Assembly: GCF_027943255.1 (NCBI RefSeq)
Contig: NC_072893.1
Coordinates: 58,002,001-58,066,000, forward strand
DNA: 64,000 bases
Direction: 5' to 3'
Origin: Anastrepha obliqua
Lineage: Eukaryota > Arthropoda > Insecta > Diptera > Tephritidae
Part shown: positions 57,196 to 64,000 of the stretch, in pieces
How the letters are laid out: each line of letters begins with the position of its first letter
Numbering within the stretch: the stretch's first letter is position 1
Notes under the pieces: generated by a model
Told to the model about the DNA's origin: nothing
Databases searched by the model: none
The model's input: the letters and a program-made list of their open reading frames with translations, nothing else
Made by a program: the position numbers and the translations under genes

Positions 57196-57900
57196 TTTGT
57201 TTACTGTTCGCATTTTACAAAGAAGAAAAATATCGAAATGGAATTTCGTTAACCTTAACATCCTTAATAATCAGGTCTCGCTGATTTGGGTACCAGGACA
57301 TGAAGGACACGAAGTAAACGAGAAGACAGACTTTAATGCCAAAAAAGTGGCAGAAGGGCTATTTATTGGATCAACCCCATTTTTCGGCTTTAACAAAAAT
57401 AATATAAAACAGGAAACCAAAAAATGGATCCAAACAAAAATCATAAAACACTAGAACGGCACAAGCGGACTTAAGCACTCCAAAAAGTTGTTCAACTTGA
57501 ATGCCAATAGAGCAAAATCGGCTCTAACCCTAGATAAAAAGGGCTCAGATTACTCCGTGGAGCGCTTACAGGTCACTTTGCCTGTAATAAACACTTTAAC
57601 ACAATAGGGTTATGTAGTAAAAGATCATGCAGGTTCTGTTGTGATGAAGAGGAGCTTATGAAACACTTAATCACCTACTGTGAGGCATTATACCACAGGA
57701 GACACAGAATCCTAGGCTCGTAACTACTAGAGGAGGAAGACTTTCAATTGATCCCTCCTAAGGAGCTGGTTCGATTCCTTGGTATACTAAATAAATAATT
57801 ATAATTAAGTAATTAGGGGCGCGCAATAGATCAATCTGGTTGCAGTGCATAAAGGCCTTAGCCTAACCCGTACAACCATTACCATTACCATTAAGTTAAC
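57196..57900 (+). pseudogene. RNase H and C-terminus of an I/R1-like non-LTR element
   Basis: VSLIWVPGHEGHEVNEKTDF (57270-57330) is the RNase H end; GLFIGSTPFFGFNKNN and the KSALTLDKKG block follow. In other frames come LTGHFACNKHF-like and CRFCCDEEELMKHLITYC (zinc-knuckle, about 57625-57680), then a PPKELVRFLGILN tail (57760-57790). The 3' UTR contains GCGCGCAATAGATCAATCTG and ends in (ACCATT)n near 57875-57893. The WVPGHEGHE motif and 3' UTR word order match the element at 61480-63200, so these are two copies of one family. Confidence 0.78.
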
Positions 57901-58209
57901 ATCTATAAAGTATAAGAAATGTTGTTAAATCATCATTTAAGTTTAAGAGAGATACCCGCATAATTTTTTGTGCCTCTTGAATCATTTCGTGCCATGTTAC
58001 ATGTTTTTTTATTGGGCATGAAACTCATTGACACTCGACTAGTTCCGAAATACCTAAGAATTGAAAAGCGTAAAGATCGTTGAAGATGTAATAAAACAAG
58101 TCACTACCAATCCAACATACATAAAACGCATTATATGGTAACTTGCTAATTCCAAAGTTATATCAATAACTTGTTATTATATAAGTTAATTAAAATTTAA
58201 AAAATATAT
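57901..58209. other. AT-rich spacer
   Basis: Nothing recognised. Confidence 0.45.
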
Positions 58210-58835
58210 GGTAACTGGTGATGGCGACAACGCCGAATTGATTTTGCTCGAGAGCACATAACCTAAACTCAAAATCAGTGACGTTATATTGTATTCAGCG
58301 ATGAAATGAAAATAAATAGCATTGGTGCAGGTGGTAGAAAGTACGTGCGGCGGTCGAAACTTCTAGCATTCCCCCAAGTTCGTCTCACCAAACATAAAGC
58401 ACGGGGAGGCTCAATAATGGTGTGGGACTGCTTTTCTTGGAACGGTGTTAGGCCAATTCATTATATTGAAGGTAATCTGAATGCGGCCAAGTACATTCAG
58501 TTGCATCAAAATGTAATGCTACTATATGCGGAAGAGAATTTACTTGTGATTACCAACAAGACAATTATTCGAAGCACACTTCTCGTATGGCAAAACAGTT
58601 TTTCGAAGACACAATCACTGTTCTGGATTGGGCAGCTTCGAGTGCCGACTTAAATCCAATACAACATCTTTGCAAACATGCAAACCAGTTAAAAAGCTTT
58701 GGAATGGCATTTTTCAATTCAGACGAAACTAAAAACACGACGACAAAGTCGACCAAAATTGAATGTAACGTTTATTGTCTTAGTTTACAAATAATGAATA
58801 ATTTGGCCAGACCATCCAATTCATATCTAAACTAG
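58210..58835 (+). pseudogene. Tc1-like transposase, catalytic domain fragment
   Basis: RRRIDFARE (about 58230) precedes YIVFSDEMKINSIG (first Asp, SDE, near 58290). Then come KYVRRSK, HKARGGSIMVWDCFSWNGVR and PIHYIEGNLNAAKYIQL, then in a second frame a decayed QQDN box (PTRQLFEAH) and MAKQFFEDTITVLDWAASSA with DLNPIQHLC (third box, normally DLNPIE; Glu here is Gln). Frameshifts near 58550. The N-terminal DNA-binding part and TIRs were not found. Confidence 0.8.
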
Positions 58836-59769
58836 TTTTCACGATATCGACCTTTGGATCAAAGTTAAAAAGTTAAATTATAAAACTTTCTAATATTTGG
58901 GGAATGCGTAAACCGATCCGGTGCTAATATAAAGATTCATAACGCAAACTTATTATACTAAACAATTTGTTAGGAGGAAAATCAACAAAATCACAAAATT
59001 CGATTCTGTGGTGGGAGTGATTTACTGGAGGATTTTTTTTTTTCATTTATACGAGTATCTTCCATTTTTTCTAGAAATCTATTAACACTCGAAAATCACT
59101 CTTATTCTTTTTTTAGAATAATAACCGAAAATTTTCATAGTTTTGGAAAAAGTATTGTTTTTTTAATTAAATTGTATATCTTGAAAGAATTTATTTTCAA
59201 TGCAAAAAAAGAGGCAAACACAGAAATAAGGAATTTTCATTACCTCTAATTTGATATATCATTTTTTAGAAAATAAAAATTTTCTTTTTCCTTTATTCCT
59301 TAATCGTTATAAGGTGATATCTCGAAAACTGCATGACAAATAAAAAAATTTGTAGATTCTCGGACTCAATTCCCGATTTTGGATGGTGTGATTCTTGAGT
59401 TTTTTCTTTTGGCTGCAAACTAGTGTCATCGCGTTGTTGCTCATCCAGAATTCTTGTCAGAGATAAATAAAAAGTGATAAACAAAGATTATCTGATGAGC
59501 AAAATTTTCTGAGGAAGCAAAATCGTCGAAAAAAGTATGAGTTTTGAGAAAATAATTCACGAATTTTGCACCATCGTAACGCATCAACCCACAGGGCCCC
59601 CGACATGAACAATTTTTTCCTCAAGAACTGGAAAAGTACATGGAACAACCAAAATAAAGCACCAACAGATTTTTGTCTTTTCCGAAAATTCAAATGAATA
59701 CTTTTGAACTACTCATTTTCAGTCGATACAAGGCATAAAATGATGCAATGACTGACAGGCAATTGACCT
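58836..59769. other. AT-rich spacer with one transposon-like terminus
   Basis: The end at about 59400-59420 (TTTTGGCTGCAAACTAGTGT) is nearly identical to the right terminus of the long-TIR element at 55688-55705, in the same orientation, with an AT-rich, loosely similar subterminal region (59310-59400). Possibly a decayed relative or solo end. Confidence 0.45.
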
Positions 59770-60005
59770 CCTTGAGCACCGCTCCATGTTTTCACAGACA
59801 ACGGAAATGTTCCCAGCCAATCTGGCGTTACTTTGACGTAAGAGCCAGTCGCCTTGTATTTGACCACTAAACGTTGTAGAGGCACTTTGAAGGGCGGCAA
59901 CGTTTCTCGTAAAATGTATGCAACAGAAGCAATGGCAGTAACGGGAAGTTCATCTAAACGATCCCTAATTTTGATAATGAAATTTTTTCAGTTGCACGTC
60001 CTACT
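59709..60005 (-). other. Unassigned open frame, protein-like
   Basis: After a stop at about 60003 the minus strand is open to 59709: IIKIRDRLDELPVTAIASVA, YILRETLPPFKVPLQRLVVK, TGSYVKVTPDWLGTFPLSVK. The composition is more protein-like than most frames here and it lies in a slightly GC-richer patch. I do not recognise a family; it could be a host exon or an eroded element. Confidence 0.3.
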
Positions 60006-60059
60006 CAATTTCGTAACTTGCCATGGTGATTTAGCGTCAGTGAGTGAACAATAAATACC

Positions 60060-61479
60060 AAATACCACAACTACATGGGCGCCACAGGTTAGATCGACCC
60101 GTCTCTATTGAGAAACCCCCTTATACTCATGTTACCACACAGATTACCAGTCGCTGCGCAAATGGTTAAAGGCGATTATCTGCTGCAACAATGCATCATT
60201 AGCACAACAACTGCGTAGCGACATTTCACCAAAAAAAGCAAATGCTGCACGCGATAAGCACTTCGACGACAAGCAACGTGCGATGCGCCAATGCGACGAT
60301 ATATCGACCATCACTTTATCATCCGCCACCGTCTTGCCTTGTTGCATAAGGCGCGCCATAGCGATTGTAGCAATTTTTCAACAGCAGCCGCCTTCACCAC
60401 TACATACAAACATACATTATACTAGTGTATGTAAATATATACACATACACATGCAAAAGCACAAGCCCAAGCATAGTCGGCGTTTTAAGTCGAAAATATG
60501 CAACCAATGCGTTACAACAACAACAGCAGCAACAACAAAATTTATAACCAAAAATATGAAAATATTTATGAAATCAAGCCAACGAGTGCCGCACACTCAA
60601 ACACACTTTGCTGGCGCTAGCGTTGCGATTTTGTTGTTTTGGTTTTATTTATGAAATTTTCACTGCTTTCGCCGTTATTTTCGCCGGCTAACGAAAGCAA
60701 CTCCTGCACCAACAGCAGCACACAATTTTTGTGGATTATGAAAAGGAAAGGATTGTGGAAAAAGGCTGCACGGGTGGCGAGCTTGTTGCTTGAACGCAGA
60801 TTTTTTGAATAATTTGCACTCATAAAATATACAATAAGCCAACAGCTGTTGCGAAATTGTTTTGAAAGCCGCGTCATCATATTATATAAATACTTTAAAT
60901 ACGCGAACACAATGAGTAAATATGAAGGAGTCCATGGTCCAGTTAAAGAACTTTTGGTAATACGCTTTAACAGCCAAATACTCATATACAACGAATAAAA
61001 GAAGGGATTTGGTTATGGAAGAGATAAAGAGGCTAACACCAGGGAATGGTCATACTATTCCAAAAAATGTTGCTAGTGAATTGCTTTATATTGGCAGAAT
61101 ATGAGAGGGGTGTAGAGAGTTGCTTAAACACCAAGTCTGACATTCTTGAAGGACTCCAGCTGCTGTTGATACAGTGCTTTAGCAAGAATTATAAGTTCCC
61201 ATTGTTCTACGTTTTACAAAGTAAAATTTTTTGGCAAGCTATTTTGTGCTAAGGATCAGAATTGGTCACACATTTGGATTTTAAAGTGCGACGCCTTAAG
61301 CTCAAATAAATATAAGATATTTTAAACAATAAAAGCCAACCATGTTCCAATCATTTTAACACATAACAAATTTTTTTTTGCTGAAGGTGTTGGTGTTTTC
61401 TTTCACATAAAAAACATGTTGAGCATTCGTTATATGATTACCAGCAAAACAAAAACAAATTATCAAAAATCAAGGCGAT
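60060..61479. other. Spacer, partly GC-richer, no gene recognised
   Basis: 60130-60560 is less AT-rich and includes a CAA/CAG tract (60515-60540). Frames at 60283-60654 and 60617-60991 show no domain. Confidence 0.4.
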
Positions 61480-61585
61480 TACTATTATTATTGATTGACT
61501 GTTTGTGCACTGCGACCTGAAGAGATCTATTGTGCAACCATGTAGCCTAGTCAAATAGTTCTAGGCTGTTAATAAATCCTAAAAT

Positions 61586-61908
61586 ATATACATATGCATA
61601 TATAATTGGCCCGTACACCCTTATTGGGTGTTTGGCCGAGCTCCTCCTCCTATTTGTGGTGTGCGTCTTGATATTGTTCCACAAATGGAGGGACCTACAG
61701 TTTCAAGCCGACTCCGAACAGCAGATATTTTTATGAGGAGCTTTTTCATGGCAGATATACAATCGGAGATTTGCCATTGCCTGCCGAGGGGCGACCGCTA
61801 TTAGAAAAATGTTTTTATTAATTTTGGTTTCACCGAGATTCGAACCAACGTTCTCTCTGTGAATTCCGAATGGTAATCACGCACCAACCCATTCGGCTAT
61901 GGCAGCCG
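61586..61908 (-). mobile_element. tRNA-headed SINE, copy F (complete, with target-site duplication)
   Basis: A minus-strand copy flanked by CCTAAAAT (61578-61585 and 61909-61916; the CC may overlap the element). The tail is the AT-rich ATATATACATATGCATATAT (61586-61603, plus-strand notation), the body begins at AATTGGCCCGTAC and the head is CGGCTATGGCAGCCGCC. The B-box complement GAGATTCGAACC is intact at about 61837-61848. Inserted in the 3' UTR of the retroelement at 61480-63200. Confidence 0.9.
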
Positions 61909-61909
61909 C

Positions 61910-62840
61910 CTAAAATGCTGTAGGCTTAATTTCTACCAGGAGGTTTGGATCTATAGCCCCATTTCCCACGAAATTTAGTCTGTGTCGTGCCACTGCTGAG
62001 CAGTCGCATAGAACGTGTTCTGCTGTGTCTTGTGCCTCTTTGCAGAGTTTACAGGAATCGTTTTCTATCGCACCTATGTATTTCATGTGATAATTAAGTT
62101 TACAGTGTCCTGTTAGTAGTTCAGTGTAAAGTTGTATATCCTTTCTGCTTAGGCTAAGGATTGCTTCTGCCTTTATCCCTTCCAAATCTATGAGTCTTTT
62201 CGATTTCCGCATGCCCAATTGGGCTCTCCAGTAATCGATTAGGCCTCGTTGTTCCTGCTCATGCAGAAACGCATTTTTGAAGCTGTTATTTACCCCGCAG
62301 AAAGGTTCAGGACCTATGAAGGGAGTGTTTGCCACCATTTTCGCTAAAGAGTCCGCAATTTCATTCTCTTCGTGCCCCTCATGACCCGGAACCCACATCA
62401 AGGCAACAAAATTTCTTGATGCTAGCGTGTTGAGGATTTTAAAACATTTCCAGACCAACCTTGATTGGAAAGCGATTTTAGAGTTGCTTGACTGTCAGAG
62501 AGAATGCTAATGTTGGCACCGCGCGTGCCTCTCCGTAGACATTCTCTGGCACACAGCTCTAAGGCGTGGACCTCCGCCTGGAAAATGGAAGTGGATTTTC
62601 CTATTGCAATTGGCGCTTGGCTCTACCGTTTTCCTTTTTGGACTCATCAGTAAACCAGAACTCTGCGCTTTGTTTTAAGGATATTTTATTGTTTCTCCAC
62701 GCTGAACGCTCACTAATGACCACTTTGAATTTCCTGGAGAATTCTTATTTCCTTTCCCTCTTTTCGTGGACTATCAGGCACGGAGAGTTCAGGATTGAGC
62801 CCAGAATTTTTACATGTCCTGTAAATTGCCTTCTTTGAGA
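61910..62840 (-). pseudogene. RNase H domain and C-terminus of the I/R1-like element
   Basis: From 62650 down, in one frame: ESKKENGRAKRQLQ (after a decayed FTDGS start), then IGKSTSIFQAEVHALELCARECL (Glu helix) and ANISILSDSQATLKSLSNQG (catalytic SDSQ Asp present). After a frameshift near 62460 the 182-codon frame 61910-62458 gives ALMWVPGHEGHEENEIADSL (His and last Asp present), FIGPEPFCGVNN, ILSLSRKDIQLYTELLTGHC and CKLCKEAQDTAEHVLCDC (C.C....H...C zinc knuckle). It stops at a TAG formed close to the SINE junction. Most RNase H residues are intact, unlike the other copies. Confidence 0.82.
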
Positions 62841-63200
62841 TGGAAAAAATTAGGAAGCCTTAGAGCTGCACTGAGCTGACTGCCGTCCCTTTGGCTACAA
62901 GATATAGTGGAATGATTCCAGTGATCATTCCTAAAGCCGCGGAGGGGCAGATTCACATCCCTTTATGCTCAGATAGTATATTCTGTATACCTTGTTAAGT
63001 GTTATCTGAGTCTTAGTTTAGTCTAGTTTTGGCCACCTTACGATAGAGGCATAGGTGATCATTGGCACTATTATTGTCTTATAAGACCATGCCATCATCT
63101 TTGGCCGCAGACCCAATGTTTCCCCGTAAAGCCTTTGGCATCCGTATATTGCTCTCAAGGCTTTATTTGTAATGTGCGATAAGAGATTTTTCCAGGTCAA
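62841..63200 (-). pseudogene. RT thumb/connection fragment of the same element
   Basis: TWKNLLSHITNKALRAIYGC, GLRPKMMAWSYKTIIVPMIT and YASIVRWPKLD (63018-63200), then in other frames a LSIKG.M.S block and a GHVKILGSILNSP block near 62800. These are the segments between the YADD core and RNase H in I/R1-like ORF2. Confidence 0.75.
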
Positions 63201-63284
63201 GGCAATTGAAAAGTGTCAAATTTTGATGGAAATTTGTTGAATTTTTTAGAGGGGCCAGCATACATTTATTGTAATATTGCATGA

Positions 63285-63393
63285 ATATTTGGTCATCAAA
63301 TGTGTGCTCGTTGGGTACCGCATAATTTGACTGTTGCCCAAAAACTGACTTGTGTCGATTGGTGTAACGAATTGTTAAAGAAATCAGCCGCGG
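63285..63393 (+). pseudogene. mariner transposase scrap (HTH-to-catalytic linker)
   Basis: The plus frame reads CARWVPHNLTVAQKLTCVDWCNELLKK, about 36 codons around the conserved WVPHxLT linker of mariner. No flanking mariner sequence is present on either side. Confidence 0.65.
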
Positions 63394-63460
63394 AGTTTTG
63401 AACCTATGCACTTCCAAATGGTAGTCACACACAAACCCATTCGGCTAAGGCGGCGCGCCG
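63394..63460 (-). mobile_element. tRNA-headed SINE, copy G (tRNA-like head only)
   Basis: The complement reads TTAGCCGAATGGGTTTG and AGGTTCAAAAC, the A- and B-box region of the SINE head, but none of the body follows. It is fused to the mariner scrap on its left. Either a 3'-truncated SINE or an independent tRNA-like copy. Confidence 0.65.
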
Positions 63461-63519
63461 ATAAAAATAAAATACAATCTTATTATAAATTTGCGTACTT
63501 TAAATACTTTTAAATATAT
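63461..63519. other. Short AT-rich spacer
   Basis: Nothing recognised. Confidence 0.4.
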
Positions 63520-64000
63520 TAGGAGGTTGAATTAGTTTTAAAGGTGACACACAGATGGCGCTATTTATCACTTTATCGCGTTGGCAATACTGAATATATA
63601 TTCATGACAAAGCCTCATCCCTAGGCTTTGTTTATCAGTATCTGTCATTTCGCTGAAGTATAAACAACGCAGTGTTTTCATGCTCCGAGTATGTCAACTT
63701 TCGTGCCGTCGAAACGCAATTTGCGGGAAGCTTTGCTTTTCTGCTTCAATTTGAAAAAAAATACAGCCCAAGCCCGTGAATTGCTGCAGGAGGCCTACCC
63801 AGACCATACTCCGTCGATTTCAACATGTGAGTACTGGTTTCGACGATTCAAAAGTGGTGATTTTCACACCGAAGACAAGGAGCGTCTTGGCCAGCCCAAA
63901 AAGTTCGAGGACGCGGAATTGGGGGAATTGGTAAACGAGGACTCGTGCCAAACCCAAGAAGAGCTTGCTGAATCATTGGGCGTTGATAAATCAACCGTTT
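63520..64000 (+). mobile_element. mariner element, 5' part (continues beyond the window)
   Basis: TTAGGAGGTTGAATTAGTTT at 63520 after TATA looks like a mariner TIR next to a TA. ACACACAGATGGCGCTATTT follows, typical of mariner 5' leaders. The transposase start lies about 170 bp in, the usual spacing. The right end is outside the window. Confidence 0.75.
63691..64000 (+). CDS. mariner transposase, N-terminal 103 codons, open (runs off the window)
   Basis: The ATG at 63691-63693 opens an uninterrupted frame to the window edge: MSTFVPSKRNLREALLFCFN (first helix of the paired-like DNA-binding domain), CEYWFRRFKSGDFHTEDKER (end of the first HTH), QPKKFEDAELGELVNEDSCQ, then TQEELAESLGVDKSTV (second HTH). 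The frame keeps the full family spacing without indels, in contrast to every other mariner copy in the window. The catalytic DD34D domain is off-window, so activity cannot be judged. This is the best candidate here for a live DNA transposon. Confidence 0.88.
   Translation, partial: MSTFVPSKRNLREALLFCFNLKKNTAQARELLQEAYPDHTPSISTCEYWFRRFKSGDFHTEDKERLGQPKKFEDAELGELVNEDSCQTQEELAESLGVDKSTV

Larger units (their letters stand above)
61480..63200 (-). mobile_element. I/R1-like non-LTR retrotransposon, 5'-truncated, carrying a SINE in its 3' UTR
   Basis: The minus-strand element runs from the RT thumb (63200) through RNase H to a 3' UTR ending in a TTATTATTATT (TAA)n-type tail at about 61480. Its 3' UTR is split by SINE copy F, with CCTAAAAT on both sides. 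The RT palm and everything 5' of it are missing; the truncation point near 63200 adjoins an unrelated mariner scrap. A related coding copy is at 57196-57900 and a related 3' UTR at 43205-43330. Confidence 0.85.

Noticed and set aside
60144..60991. Several frames near 60.1-61.0 kb
   Set aside because: Overlapping frames on both strands without conserved motifs; one includes a CAA tract.
1..64000. CRISPR arrays, rRNA genes, LTR retrotransposons, viral insertions
   Set aside because: No regularly spaced repeats, no rRNA-like tracts, no gag-protease-integrase motifs or LTR pairs were seen on reading both strands.

Overview
The window is AT-rich, intron-style animal DNA with no bacterial or organellar signal. 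Almost everything I can identify in it is a decayed transposable element. The mix points to a higher fly, most likely a tephritid fruit fly or close relative: I/R1-like and Jockey-like non-LTR retrotransposons, many lineages of mariner and Tc1, a tRNA-headed SINE, (ATGT)n and (CAA)n microsatellites, and Drosophila-like AT-rich spacers. That placement is inference; I did not recognise a host gene with confidence. No rRNA, functional tRNA gene, CRISPR array or LTR retroelement was seen.

Layout. 0-9 kb: 3' pieces of RNase H-bearing non-LTR elements (290-912, 4790-6320, 7480-8300), a Jockey-type RT scrap and another retroelement tail (2885-3576), and a SINE copy inside one of the RTs (5190-5457). 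9-13.5 kb: a mariner N-terminus, two inverted-repeat elements that share GGGGTTAYAT termini (11388-12109, 12279-12555) and a non-LTR RT relic. 13.5-23.5 kb: mostly empty AT-rich spacer with one endonuclease-like scrap, a tandem array (16545-17075), a SINE with a perfect 10-bp target duplication (18229-18545) and a second SINE. 23.6-28.3 kb: a nest in which a Tc1/mariner-type element (25774-28286) is itself split by a young 5'-truncated Jockey-like retrotransposon with an open RT frame, a poly(A) tail and an 11-bp target duplication. 30-31.2 kb: a complete but dead mariner with matching TIRs. 34-38.5 kb: three non-LTR relics. 39.25-39.71 kb: a 462-bp palindromic element. 45.8-51.5 kb: back-to-back mariner, Tc1 and non-LTR copies, including a Tc1 element with long TIRs and a mariner/mariner-like chimera. 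52.8-55.7 kb: an unclassified DNA transposon with TIRs of about 530 bp and a spliced, DDE-like coding region. 57-64 kb: more non-LTR and Tc1 pieces, a SINE inserted in a retroelement 3' UTR with its target duplication, and an open mariner transposase that runs off the right edge.

Functionally this is a transposon graveyard with nested insertions that can be ordered in time. The youngest-looking pieces are the Jockey-like insertion at 26311-27754, the retro insertion at 47716-48598 and the mariner beginning at 63691. The most unusual object is the long-TIR element at about 52834-55704. Its protein belongs to a family I recognise as recurrent in insect genomes but cannot place in a named transposase superfamily.
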